A stretch of 64,000 nucleotides of DNA from an uncultured Duncaniella sp. (GTDB lineage: Bacteria > Bacteroidota > Bacteroidia > Bacteroidales > Muribaculaceae): the NCBI GenBank assembly GCA_910589485.1, contig CAJUSW010000007.1, positions 62,001 through 126,000 on the forward strand. The letters run 5' to 3'. The position numbers and the translations under genes were made by a program. Below are positions 19,484 through 30,058 of the stretch, piece by piece (position 1 is the first letter of the stretch; each line of letters begins with the position of its first letter). Under the pieces are notes generated by a model. That model was not told the DNA's origin. It searched no databases and worked only from the letters and a program-made list of their open reading frames with translations.

Positions 19484-20230
19484 TTAGCTGTTAGATGCGC
19501 CGTCCTGTGCGGCCTTGGCTGCCTTGAGCTGGGCTGCCTTGAGGATTGCTGCGCGGATCTTCTCGAGCTTCTCGGGATCGGATGCCGCTGCGGCCAGAGC
19601 CTTCTTCTGAGCGTCGTTGAGCTCGATGCCGGCCAGGGGATCGGCCTCGGCCTGAGCGGGAGCGCCCGATGCTGCGGCGGCCTTCTTGGCCTCGGCTGCG
19701 GCCTTGGCGGCGGCTATCTTAGCCTCCTTTTCAGCCTGCATCTTGGCTATCTGCTCGGGAGTGGGCTTGGGCTCCTCCTTCTCAGGGAGATAATTGAGTT
19801 TTTTGACAAGCTTGTCGCGGGTGAACACTGCCTGCTCGAATTCATTACTGAACTCGAGGGCGTCGGTCGGACAATTGGTTACACACAACTGGCAGAACGT
19901 ACAGCTGCCCAGATCGTACATGTACTTGTCGAGCTTCTTTTTCTTCTTGCCGTCCCAAGTCTCCACCTGCTTGATGTCGAGATCGATGGTACCGTTGGGA
20001 CACACACGCTCGCAAGTGCCGCAAGCGATACACTTGTGGTTGCCCTGGTCGTCATACTTGAGCGTAAGCACAGCTCTGAAGCGGTCGGCCACAGGGAGAT
20101 TCTCGCGGTTGTCGGGGTACTCCTCGGTGATCTTGGGGGTGACAAATTCCTTGCCGGTCACCGACATTCCCTTGAGAAGGCTTGCGATGCCCGAGCCGAG
20201 ATTTGAGAAATAGTCTTTTACACTACCCAT
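19484..20230 (-). CDS. nuoI: NADH-quinone oxidoreductase subunit I with an Ala/Lys-rich C-terminal extension
   Basis: The peripheral 2x[4Fe-4S] subunit that passes electrons to the N2 cluster. Cluster ligands are C67, C70, C73, C77 and C110, C113, C116, C120 (CIACGTCERVCP and CTFCQLCVTNCP). The family is normally 150-180 residues; this one is 248 because of an Ala/Lys/Glu-rich, probably helical tail from about residue 150, including PKPTPEQIAKMQAEKEAK and a DPEKLEKIRAAILKAAQ segment. The gene is separated from nuoH by the eight atp genes and follows atpG by 30 bp. Confidence 0.93.
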   Translation of the reverse strand: MGSVKDYFSNLGSGIASLLKGMSVTGKEFVTPKITEEYPDNRENLPVADRFRAVLTLKYDDQGNHKCIACGTCERVCPNGTIDLDIKQVETWDGKKKKKLDKYMYDLGSCTFCQLCVTNCPTDALEFSNEFEQAVFTRDKLVKKLNYLPEKEEPKPTPEQIAKMQAEKEAKIAAAKAAAEAKKAAAASGAPAQAEADPLAGIELNDAQKKALAAAASDPEKLEKIRAAILKAAQLKAAKAAQDGASNS

Positions 20231-20260
20231 GTTGAAGGATTGTATCTATTGATTATATTT

Positions 20261-21145
20261 CTAATTTTTCACCTGGCCGCCGATGATATCGAGCAGCTCG
20301 GTGGTTATGCTCTGCTGGCGCAGCTTGTTATACTCAAGCTGCAGCTGTTCGAGCAGGTTCTTTGCATTATCGTTGGCGCTCTGCATGGCCATGATGCGGG
20401 CGGCCTGCTCCGATGCGCGGTTTTCGGTAAACACCTCCTGCATCACTGAGAGCAGGAACATAGGCAGCACCGACCGGAATATCGAAGCCGCATCGGGCTC
20501 GAAGATGTAAGGACGGCACAGGGCCTTGACCCCTTCGGCCGAGAAGGTCGACGCATCCACCGGTATGTACTGCTCATAGCGCACACGCTGGCGGCTCACG
20601 CTCTGGAAATTCATGTACAGCAGTTGCACAGTGTCCAGCTCGCCGCTCAGGAATTTCCCGGCTATCATCGAGGCAAAACCCTTGATCACGTCACCTCCGC
20701 TCTTGGAGTTGACGTTCTCGTCGTTTACCTCGGTCAGGTGAGGATCCTGCAATTTGGCCACAGCCTTGTGGATCTTGCGGCCCACGGTGTACACCGTGAA
20801 GTCCACATCCTCGCCCCACTTCTCGCGGCACTCCTTGAGGCGCGCCAGCAGGTCCTTGAAGATGTTGATATTGTAGCCGCCACACAGGCCGTCGTCCGAT
20901 CCCAGCACCACTATGCCCACACGCTTCACCTCGCGCTCCTCGGTGAGAGGCGACGAGAACTCGGCATCGGCCGAGAGAAGGTTGCCGATGATGGTCTCGA
21001 TCTGGCTGCGGAATGGTAATAGCCGCCGCAGATCGGCCTCGGCGCGGTGCATCTTGGCCGAAGATATCATCTTCATGGCTCCGGTGATTTTCTCACTCGA
21101 GGCCACTGAGCCGATGCGTCCTTTTAATTCGCGAAGTGTTGCCAT
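20261..21145 (-). CDS. atpG: F1Fo ATP synthase gamma subunit
   Basis: A 294-residue central-stalk subunit. The N-terminal coiled-coil start (ATLRELKGRIGSVASSEKITGAMKM type), the Rossmann-like middle with GSDDGLCGGYN and the C-terminal helix (ANDNAKNLLEQLQLEYNK) are all present. It is the last atp gene and is followed by nuoI 30 bp downstream. Confidence 0.96.
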   Translation of the reverse strand: MATLRELKGRIGSVASSEKITGAMKMISSAKMHRAEADLRRLLPFRSQIETIIGNLLSADAEFSSPLTEEREVKRVGIVVLGSDDGLCGGYNINIFKDLLARLKECREKWGEDVDFTVYTVGRKIHKAVAKLQDPHLTEVNDENVNSKSGGDVIKGFASMIAGKFLSGELDTVQLLYMNFQSVSRQRVRYEQYIPVDASTFSAEGVKALCRPYIFEPDAASIFRSVLPMFLLSVMQEVFTENRASEQAARIMAMQSANDNAKNLLEQLQLEYNKLRQQSITTELLDIIGGQVKN

Positions 21146-21201
21146 GGATTATGGGGTGATGAGACTGTTATAGTGAGAGGGGGTTGTGGGGGTGTTACTT
21201 T

Positions 21202-22773
<1,572 letters not shown>

Positions 22774-22804
22774 TGGTAAGACTGATTGTAAAAGTGTGGG
22801 AAGA

Positions 22805-23350
22805 TTAGTTGCTTAATAATTTCAGGCGCAGCTCCTTGAGTTCATTAGCCACGGAAGCGTCGAGCTTCTCGTTATCGATGGTGACCACGAACCCTCCTAT
22901 GAGGTCGGGATCCACCGCGTGGGTGTACTCCATGGTTGCAGTGCCGAGATGCCGCTGTACGAGCTGCTTGAGGCGATCCTCCTCGGCCTTGGCCAGGGGG
23001 GCCGCCGAGGTGACGCTCACGAGGCGGATGTTGTGCTCACGGCGATATATCTTAAGATAGGCCAAGGCTATGTCGCGTGCCATGTCGAGCCGGTTGTTGT
23101 CGGCCAGAAGGTCCATGAAGCGTGACATTACCATGTCGTCGGCCGTAGTTCCTGAAGCCGAGAAGAGTAGCTGGATCTTGTCGGCACGCGAGACAAATGG
23201 ATTGCTCACTGCCTTGACAAGGGCCGGCTCGGAAGCAAAAGCGTCAGCGAGCTTCTGCATGTGGCCGAACACGAGTTCGTCGCTGCCCTTTTCGGCTGCG
23301 AACTCATACAGGGCCTTGGCGTAGCGATTTGGGATGAGACCTTGGTTCAT
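22805..23350 (-). CDS. atpH: F1Fo ATP synthase delta subunit
   Basis: A 181-residue peripheral-stalk subunit. The N-terminal helical bundle (NRYAKALYEFAAEKG) and the C-terminal beta/alpha region with DLIGGFVVTIDNEKLD are typical of AtpH. The 69-bp gap before it holds a strong hairpin (23380-23414). Confidence 0.93.
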   Translation of the reverse strand: MNQGLIPNRYAKALYEFAAEKGSDELVFGHMQKLADAFASEPALVKAVSNPFVSRADKIQLLFSASGTTADDMVMSRFMDLLADNNRLDMARDIALAYLKIYRREHNIRLVSVTSAAPLAKAEEDRLKQLVQRHLGTATMEYTHAVDPDLIGGFVVTIDNEKLDASVANELKELRLKLLSN

Positions 23351-23379
23351 TTCTTGAGATCGGTGGTGATGCCGGCATC

Positions 23380-23413
23380 TCCTGCCGGGCCCTGACTGGC
23401 AAGGCCCGGCAGG
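23380..23413 (-). other. GC-rich hairpin inside the atp operon
   Basis: A perfect 12-bp inverted repeat (TCCTGCCGGGCC / GGCCCGGCAGGA) with an 11-nt loop lies between the atpF stop and the atpH start. It lacks a following T-tract, so an RNA-stability or processing element fits better than a terminator. Confidence 0.6.
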
Positions 23414-23419
23414 ATAGCC

Positions 23420-23917
23420 TTAGTTTTGTTTCTCGATTTCGTCGAGCAGCGAGTTCACAAGCTTCTCCTGAGCCTTTTCCTCCTTCATCTGGTTGCGCAC
23501 CACCTTTTGGGCGATGTCGAGAGCGAAGGTCGATACCTCGTTGCGGAATTGCTCCTGAGCGGCTTTGCGTTCCTGCTCGATTGACTGTTTGGCGTTGTCC
23601 ATCACTTTCTTGGCCTCGGTCTGCGCCGCGGTGCGGGCCTCCTCGATGATCTGAGTCTTCATCTTGTCGGCTTCGCGCAGCATGTCGGCCTGTTGGCGAC
23701 GGGCTTCTGCTATGTATTTATCCGCCTCTTCGCGGGCATGGTCAAGCTGTTCTTTGGCACTTTGAGCATACTCCACACCCTTGTCGATGAGGTCGGCACG
23801 GTCCGATACCCCCTTCATGATCGCCGGCCAGCCCCATCGCCACAGAATGACGAACAGGATGGCAAACGACACGAACATCCAGAATATCAGGCCGAAATCA
23901 GGCGTGAATAGTTCCAT
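23420..23917 (-). CDS. atpF: F1Fo ATP synthase b subunit
   Basis: A 165-residue protein with one N-terminal membrane helix (GLIFWMFVSFAILFVILW) followed by a long charged coiled coil, as expected of the peripheral stalk dimer. It lies 19 bp after atpE. Confidence 0.95.
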   Translation of the reverse strand: MELFTPDFGLIFWMFVSFAILFVILWRWGWPAIMKGVSDRADLIDKGVEYAQSAKEQLDHAREEADKYIAEARRQQADMLREADKMKTQIIEEARTAAQTEAKKVMDNAKQSIEQERKAAQEQFRNEVSTFALDIAQKVVRNQMKEEKAQEKLVNSLLDEIEKQN

Positions 23918-23936
23918 AGCGGTATAGTGCCGGGGA

Positions 23937-24185
23937 TTAGCCTACGAACATTGCGAGGATGCAGACGATCACGGCGAAGAGGGCAACACCCTCGATGAGA
24001 GCCGCGATTACGATCATGTTGCTTCGGATGTCGCCGGTCGATTCGGGCTGACGTGCGATAGCCTCCATGGCCGAGCCTCCGATCTTACCGATACCGATAC
24101 CGGCACCGATTGCTGCGATTGCCGCACCGATACATACTCCGATGCCGAGTGTTCCTTCGATAGCTGCTAAAATCATTGCTAACAT
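23937..24185 (-). CDS. atpE: F1Fo ATP synthase c subunit (rotor ring)
   Basis: An 82-residue two-helix hairpin. Helix 1 is Gly/Ala-rich (GAAIAAIGAGIGIGKIGG), the loop is ARQPE and the ion-binding glutamate is E65 in ALIEGVALF. The helix-1 Gln and the Ser/Thr after the helix-2 Glu that mark Na+-type rings are absent, so proton coupling is inferred. Confidence 0.95.
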   Translation of the reverse strand: MLAMILAAIEGTLGIGVCIGAAIAAIGAGIGIGKIGGSAMEAIARQPESTGDIRSNMIVIAALIEGVALFAVIVCILAMFVG

Positions 24186-24240
24186 AACTGTAGAATTTTG
24201 AGAGGTTATTTTTTTAGAGTTTATTTTTCTTGGTTTATTT

Positions 24241-25365
24241 TTAAGGATTCTGAGGCACTACAGCCTTCTCCTCATGGCTTTCGTGATGCCCCTCTTCCTG
24301 CCCAAGGGCGATGAAGAGTGTCGAGAGCATTGTGAACACGTAAGCCTGGATGAAGCTGACCAGAACATCGATCAGCAGCATGAACACCGAGAAGATCACC
24401 GACACCACTGCGGTAGCTCCGGTCACCACCGGCCCCATGGCCGCGAAGATGAAGATGAGGAGCGTGAGCACGATCACTATCATGTGGCCGCCCATCATGT
24501 TGGCAAACAGACGCACTGTCAGTGCCGCGGGCTTCGTGAACACGCCGAAGATCTCGATTATCGGCATGATAGGCAGGGGATATTTGAGCCACCAGGGCAC
24601 ATCAGGGTTGAATATCTCCTTCCAGTAATGTTTTGTTGCGAAAAGGTTGGTGATCACAAAGGTCAGCACGGCCAGCACAAGCGTCACGGCGATGTTGCCG
24701 GTGAGGTTGGCTCCGCCGGGGAAGATAACGATCAGTCCCAGCAGGTTCATGATCAGGATGAAGAAGAACACCGTCAACAGATAGGGGGCAAACTTCTGGG
24801 CCTTGTTCTTGAGCGTGGGCTTGATCACTCCGTCATATATGAACAGGATCACAAACTCTATCGCTCCCACCATCTTTCTGGGGCCCTTCATTCCCTGGGT
24901 CTTGTGCCAGCGGGCCACCGAGAGTATGCACCATACGCACAGGAGCACGGCGATGAACACGCCACACACATTCTTGGTGATCGAGATGTCGATTACAGGC
25001 TTCACTTCCTTGCCGTCGATGATCTCCACCACTTTGCCTTTGTAGGGGCTGTCCTTGCCGGCTATCTTGAATTCGGCATTGCCGTCGCGCCACACACCGC
25101 CGTTTGCATGCCCGGTGATTCTCGATGATGAGAACACGTGCAGGCCGTCCGATCCCCACACGATCACGGGGAGGGGGATACGCTTGTGGTGGTTGAAAGG
25201 CACTTCCCAGCCATATCCGTCACCGAGGTGCTCGAATATGATGCCCTGGGCGTCTATGCCCTCCTTGTGCTCACCATTGCCCTCCTCAGCCGCCGAGGCC
25301 AGCGTGGCCACGGGAAGCAGGAGCGCGATGAGCGCGAGAGCTATGGTACTGAATATCTGTTTCAT
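24241..25365 (-). CDS. atpB: F1Fo ATP synthase a subunit with N-terminal signal/extension
   Basis: The start at ATG 25365 (MKQIFSTIALALIALLLPV) is preferred because it gives a signal-like first segment and avoids overlap with atpC; an in-frame ATG at 25392 would overlap it by 13 bp. The 374-residue product has an extracytoplasmic Glu/Lys-rich N-terminal domain of about 150 residues, typical of Bacteroidetes AtpB, followed by the membrane core. The essential stator arginine is in LTVRLFANMMGGH. It forms the proton half-channels against the c ring. Confidence 0.93.
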   Translation of the reverse strand: MKQIFSTIALALIALLLPVATLASAAEEGNGEHKEGIDAQGIIFEHLGDGYGWEVPFNHHKRIPLPVIVWGSDGLHVFSSSRITGHANGGVWRDGNAEFKIAGKDSPYKGKVVEIIDGKEVKPVIDISITKNVCGVFIAVLLCVWCILSVARWHKTQGMKGPRKMVGAIEFVILFIYDGVIKPTLKNKAQKFAPYLLTVFFFILIMNLLGLIVIFPGGANLTGNIAVTLVLAVLTFVITNLFATKHYWKEIFNPDVPWWLKYPLPIMPIIEIFGVFTKPAALTVRLFANMMGGHMIVIVLTLLIFIFAAMGPVVTGATAVVSVIFSVFMLLIDVLVSFIQAYVFTMLSTLFIALGQEEGHHESHEEKAVVPQNP

Positions 25366-25379
25366 GGTCTTCGGGAGGG

Positions 25380-25613
25380 TCAATAGATGCACACTGACAC
25401 TATATTGCTGTCGACATCGGCGATACCGCCCTGGATTTCCACGCTGTGCTCACCGTCGGTGGCCGTGTAGCGCACGGTGCCGGGTGTGAGGGTGGAGATG
25501 AGCGACGCATGGCCGGGGAGCACGGTGAATGCTCCCATCGTTCCCGGGAGATGGACCACTGAGGCCTCCCCCTGAAACAGGATGTCTTCGGCTGAAATTA
25601 TCTTGAGTGTCAT
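25380..25613 (-). CDS. atpC: F1Fo ATP synthase epsilon subunit (short form)
   Basis: A 77-residue protein covering only the N-terminal beta-sandwich (LKIISAEDILFQGEASVVHLP, GHASLISTL, QGGIADVDSN). The C-terminal two-helix domain that inhibits ATP hydrolysis in many bacteria is missing. Short epsilon subunits are usual in Bacteroidetes, so this is not read as a truncation. It lies between atpD and atpB. Confidence 0.92.
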   Translation of the reverse strand: MTLKIISAEDILFQGEASVVHLPGTMGAFTVLPGHASLISTLTPGTVRYTATDGEHSVEIQGGIADVDSNIVSVCIY

Positions 25614-25663
25614 CGGCTTGGTTTATTGAATTATTGACTTGAGAGGAGTTGTCACTTCGGTTA

Positions 25664-27169
25664 TCAGGCTCCCACCTCGGCCAGGAGCTTCTTGCCCTTG
25701 GCAATGGCATCGTCGATGGTGCCCACGTTGAGGAACGCCTGTTCGGGCAGGTCGTCCACCTCGCCGGCAAGAATCATCTTGAAGCCGCGGATGGTCTCGC
25801 TCAGAGGCACCATCACGCCGGGGAGGCCGGTAAACTGCTCGGCCACATGGAACGGCTGCGACAGGAAGCGCTGGGCACGGCGGGCGCGGGCCACCACGAG
25901 CTTATCCTCGTCGCTGAGCTCGTCCACACCGAGGATAGCGATGATATCCTGCAGCTCGTTGTACTTCTGAAGCAGCTGCTTCACAGCCTGGGCGGTATTG
26001 TAATGCTCCTCGCCTATGATATTGGGGTCGAGGATACGCGATGTCGATTCCAGAGGATCCACAGCGGGGTAGATACCCAGCTCGGTGATCTTACGCGAGA
26101 GCACCGTGGTGGCATCGAGGAAGCTGAATGTTGTGGCAGGTGCGGGGTCGGTCAAGTCGTCGGCGGGCACATAGATGGCCTGTACCGAGGTGATCGATCC
26201 GTTCTTGGTCGAAGTGATTCGCTCCTGCAGGGCACCCATCTCCGAGGCAAGCGTGGGCTGGTAACCTACGGCCGAGGGCATACGGCCGAGAAGTGCCGAT
26301 ACCTCCGATCCTGCCTGTGTGAAACGGAATATATTGTCGATGAACAGGAGGATGTCCTTACCGCCGCCATCCTGATCGCGGAACTGCTCGGCAACGGTGA
26401 GGCCCGACAGTGCCACACGCAGACGTGCGCCCGGGGGCTCGTTCATCTGGCCGAACACCAGCGCGGCCTGCGAGTCCTTCACCTGGTCCATGTCCACATC
26501 GGCAAGGTTCCACTCGCCCTTCTCCATACCTTCTTCAAACTTCTTGCCATACTTGATGACACCGCTCTCGATCATCTCGCGGAGCAGGTCGTTACCCTCG
26601 CGGGTACGCTCTCCCACACCGGTGAACACCGAGAAGCCGTTGTGTCCCTTGGCAATATTGTTGATGAGCTCCATGATGAGCACAGTCTTGCCCACACCGG
26701 CACCACCGAACAATCCGATCTTGCCACCCTTGCTGTAAGGCTCCAGGAGGTCGATCACCTTGATACCTGTGTAGAGAATCTCGGTTCCGATGGTGAGGTC
26801 CTCAAACTCGGGCGCAGGCTGGTGGATAGGACGCAGGTCCTTGCGGTCGAGTGCGGGGAGGCGGTCGATGGCGTCACCGATCACATTCAGCAATCGGCCC
26901 TTCACCTGCTCGCCGGTGGGCACCGCGATCGGACGCTCCAGATTGTCAATACGGGCTCCGCGCTGGAGACCGTCGGTGCTCTCCATGGCCACGCAGCGCA
27001 CGGTCTTTTCACCGATATGCTGCTCCACTTCGAGGATTAGCTCCGAGCCGTCGGGACGCACTACTTTGAGAGCGGTGTAGATGGGAGGGATGATGTTGTC
27101 ATCGCCGTCAAACATCACGTCGACCACAGGTCCGATCACCTGGACGATTTTGCCATATTTTTCACTCAT
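25664..27169 (-). CDS. atpD: F1Fo ATP synthase beta subunit
   Basis: A 501-residue catalytic F1 subunit. Walker A is GGAGVGKTV (about residue 165), the catalytic glutamate follows in GVGERTREGND and Walker B in ILLFIDNIFRF. It is the first atp gene and starts 66 bp after the nuoH stop, with no recognisable promoter in the gap. Confidence 0.97.
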   Translation of the reverse strand: MSEKYGKIVQVIGPVVDVMFDGDDNIIPPIYTALKVVRPDGSELILEVEQHIGEKTVRCVAMESTDGLQRGARIDNLERPIAVPTGEQVKGRLLNVIGDAIDRLPALDRKDLRPIHQPAPEFEDLTIGTEILYTGIKVIDLLEPYSKGGKIGLFGGAGVGKTVLIMELINNIAKGHNGFSVFTGVGERTREGNDLLREMIESGVIKYGKKFEEGMEKGEWNLADVDMDQVKDSQAALVFGQMNEPPGARLRVALSGLTVAEQFRDQDGGGKDILLFIDNIFRFTQAGSEVSALLGRMPSAVGYQPTLASEMGALQERITSTKNGSITSVQAIYVPADDLTDPAPATTFSFLDATTVLSRKITELGIYPAVDPLESTSRILDPNIIGEEHYNTAQAVKQLLQKYNELQDIIAILGVDELSDEDKLVVARARRAQRFLSQPFHVAEQFTGLPGVMVPLSETIRGFKMILAGEVDDLPEQAFLNVGTIDDAIAKGKKLLAEVGA

Positions 27170-27235
27170 CGCGATTTGAGATTATTGGTTGACGCGCCCG
27201 CGGGCACATCGTTTGGGGTATGATTAAGGATTTTA

Positions 27236-28312
27236 TTAGAGGTAGAGGTTATAGGTAACCACGATGACCATCAGCACGAGGTTGAACAGGTTGATGGGCA
27301 ACAGGTACTTCCATTCGAGGGTGAGTAGCTGGTCGATACGCAGACGGGGGAATGTCCACTTGAACCAGATGATGATGAACGACAGCGCGATGGCCTTACC
27401 GATAAACCATATCACCGAGGGGATGTAGTTCATCACATTGTTGAAGGCATCGAAGCCGGGAATGTGAAGGGGCATCCATCCGCCGAAGAACAGCAGGGCG
27501 GCCACGCCCGACACGATAAAGAGGTTCAGATACTCGGCAAGGTAGAAGAAACCGAAGTGGATACCCGAATACTCGGTGTGGTATCCGGCTGTCAGCTCGC
27601 TCTCGGCCTCGGGGAGGTCAAACGGGCCACGGTTGGTCTCGGCGGTGCCGGCTATCATGAAGATTACAAATGCTATGATCGCGGGAATGTGACCCGAGAA
27701 GATGAACCACAGGTGCTCCTGGGCCATCACTATGTCAGTCACGCTCATTGAGCCGGCTATGACCACCATGGTCACTACACACAGGCCCATCGACAGCTCG
27801 TAGCTCACCATCTGCGCGCCCGAACGGAGAGCGCCGATAAGAGTGAACTTGTTGTTGGACGACCATCCTGCAAGAAGGATACCGAGAACGCCTATCGACG
27901 ACACGGCAAGCAGGAAGAAGATGCCGACATTGAAATCGATGATCTGCAGACCGTTACCCCAGGGGAGCACCGCGAAGGCAAGCATCGAGGCGATGATCAC
28001 CAGATAGGGCGCGAGGGCAAACAGGAACTTGTCGATATGATTGAGCGAGATCAGCTCCTTGATGAGGATCTTGAACATATCGGCCACACTCTGGAGCAAA
28101 CCCCAGGGTCCTACGCGGTTAGGGCCGAGACGACATTGGAAATAGGCACATACCTTACGCTCGAAGAGGATGTAGAACAGTGCGAGAACCGCATACAGGA
28201 GCATTAACCCCACTCCTACGAGCAGACACTCGAGGGTCACCGCAAGCCACTCGGGCATATAGCCGAGCAGGAAGGAATGGATCCAGGCGGTACCTACTGA
28301 TAAGTCTTGCAT
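27236..28312 (-). CDS. nuoH: NADH-quinone oxidoreductase subunit H
   Basis: A 358-residue membrane subunit with about eight helices that forms the quinone-access chamber. Family motifs AYFQCRLGPNRVGPWGLLQ (about 55), AETNRGPFDLPEAESELTAGYH and SALFFGGW-like segments are present. It is followed by atpD, not nuoI. Confidence 0.96.
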   Translation of the reverse strand: MQDLSVGTAWIHSFLLGYMPEWLAVTLECLLVGVGLMLLYAVLALFYILFERKVCAYFQCRLGPNRVGPWGLLQSVADMFKILIKELISLNHIDKFLFALAPYLVIIASMLAFAVLPWGNGLQIIDFNVGIFFLLAVSSIGVLGILLAGWSSNNKFTLIGALRSGAQMVSYELSMGLCVVTMVVIAGSMSVTDIVMAQEHLWFIFSGHIPAIIAFVIFMIAGTAETNRGPFDLPEAESELTAGYHTEYSGIHFGFFYLAEYLNLFIVSGVAALLFFGGWMPLHIPGFDAFNNVMNYIPSVIWFIGKAIALSFIIIWFKWTFPRLRIDQLLTLEWKYLLPINLFNLVLMVIVVTYNLYL

Positions 28313-28347
28313 AATCTTTTGATGGATATATGATTATATATTTTATT

Positions 28348-29979
28348 TTATCGGTCGATATCGGGTACGATGTAGTCCATCGAGCCTCCGATGGTGATGA
28401 GGTCGGCGATCTTCTGGCCTCGGGTGATGTGATCCACCACAGCGGCTGCCGGCAGGCAGGGGGGTGCGATCTTCAGGCGGTAAGGCATTGTCGAGCCGTC
28501 GCTCTCCAGATATATGCCGAATGTTCCGCGGCATCCCTCCACCATCTTGAACCAGTGGCCCACGGGGAGCTTGAGCACCTTGGGCACCTTCACGCAATAC
28601 TCTCCGTCGGGGATATTGTCGATCAGCTGCGCTATGATGCGCGCGCTCTGTACCATTTCGTCCATACGCACCTTGAAACGTGCCATCGAGTCACCCTCGG
28701 TGCGCACCACTTCCTCGAAATCAAGCTCGGAATAGATGCTGTAGGGGGCACACTTGCGCACGTCGCAAGCCCAGCCCGATCCACGGCCGTTGGGGCCGGT
28801 CACGGCCCACGAGATTGCGTCCTCGCGGGTGAGCACGCCCACATCCTCCATACGGTCGCGGGCTATCACATTGCCGGTGAATATCTTGTTGTACTCCTTT
28901 ATATTGGCGGGAAGCACGTCGAGCAGGGCATGCACATCCTTCACAAAGTCGGGGTGCAGATCCTGCATCACGCCTCCGATGCAGTCGTAATTGAATGTCA
29001 TGCGGGCTCCGCAGGTCTTCTCCATGATGTCGAGGATCTGCTCGCGCACCCTCAGCGTGTAGAACAGCATAGTGGTGGCACCGAGGTCCATGCAGTAGGT
29101 ACCGATGAACAGGCAGTGCGATGCTATGCGCGACAGCTCGTCCATGAGCACACGTATCACCTGGGCGCGGCGCGAGATCTGGATACCGGCGGCCTCCTCG
29201 ATCAGCATGCACAGGCAGTGGTGATAGGGATGAGCCGAGAAGTAGTCCAGTCGGTCCATGAAGTGGAGTGTCTGCGGATAGGTGTCCATCTCGCATATCT
29301 TCTCCACTCCGCGGTGGATATATCCCAGATAGATGTCGATCTTCTTGATGATCTCGCCGTCAACGGCGGTGCGGAAACGGAGCACACCGTGGGTAGCGGG
29401 GTGCTGCGGGCCTATGTTCACCACGAAATCCTCGGGCTGGAACACTCGGCGCTCCTCCTTCACGATCTTGCCGTCGCGCTCCACCCATGTGTCGGTGAAG
29501 TCGGTCTGGCGCTCGTTCTCGATCGACACGGGATTGATATTGGGGTCATCGTTGTAATCCTTGCGCAGGGGATAGCCCTTCCAGTCGATGTTGAGGAACA
29601 GGCGGCGCATATCGGGATTGTTGATGAAGATGATGCCGAAATAGTCATAGACCTCGCGCTCGTATATCGTGGCTATGTCCCACAGGTCATACACCGAGTG
29701 GACAAACGGTTTCTCACGGTCGCCGGTAGCCATCACCTTTACCGAGATGCGCTCGTTGCGGGCGGTGGAGATGAGTTCGTAGATACAGCCAAGGCCCTGC
29801 TCCTTCCAGTCCATGCCCACGATGGTGACAAGGAAGTCAAATGCCATCTCAGCGTCATGACGCAGAGCGTGAGCCAGGTCGTGCCACTGCTCGTCAGCGA
29901 TCGTCACCTCAAGGATGTCGGTGCGCTCGAATGTGGCTTGGGGAAACAGCTTGGAAATCTTTTCCTGTATGTTGGCCAT
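28348..29979 (-). CDS. nuoCD: NADH-quinone oxidoreductase subunits C and D, fused
   Basis: A 543-residue fusion. The N-terminal NuoC part (about 1-165) includes WDIATIYEREVYDYFGI and the RDYNDDP-like RKDYNDD segment. The NuoD part (about 185-543) has INIGPQHPATHGVLR-type NIGPQHPATHGV, the quinone-site region GYIHRGVEK and the C-terminal GGSMDYIVPDIDR. Such fusion is usual in Bacteroidetes complex I. It lies 35 bp upstream of nuoH. Confidence 0.96.
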   Translation of the reverse strand: MANIQEKISKLFPQATFERTDILEVTIADEQWHDLAHALRHDAEMAFDFLVTIVGMDWKEQGLGCIYELISTARNERISVKVMATGDREKPFVHSVYDLWDIATIYEREVYDYFGIIFINNPDMRRLFLNIDWKGYPLRKDYNDDPNINPVSIENERQTDFTDTWVERDGKIVKEERRVFQPEDFVVNIGPQHPATHGVLRFRTAVDGEIIKKIDIYLGYIHRGVEKICEMDTYPQTLHFMDRLDYFSAHPYHHCLCMLIEEAAGIQISRRAQVIRVLMDELSRIASHCLFIGTYCMDLGATTMLFYTLRVREQILDIMEKTCGARMTFNYDCIGGVMQDLHPDFVKDVHALLDVLPANIKEYNKIFTGNVIARDRMEDVGVLTREDAISWAVTGPNGRGSGWACDVRKCAPYSIYSELDFEEVVRTEGDSMARFKVRMDEMVQSARIIAQLIDNIPDGEYCVKVPKVLKLPVGHWFKMVEGCRGTFGIYLESDGSTMPYRLKIAPPCLPAAAVVDHITRGQKIADLITIGGSMDYIVPDIDR

Positions 29980-30058
29980 TATATATAAGGTGTGATAATG
30001 ATTCTACAATGGGTGGATTTGGGGTAAGTGTGTGATTCTCGGTAGGGGGCCAGGAGGA

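Noticed and set aside
23937..24185. Possible Na+-coupled ATP synthase
   Set aside because: The c subunit lacks the helix-1 Gln and the Ser/Thr following E65 that form the Na+ site, so H+ coupling is more likely.
25380..25613. Truncated atpC pseudogene
   Set aside because: Short epsilon subunits are usual in Bacteroidetes and the domain present is complete.
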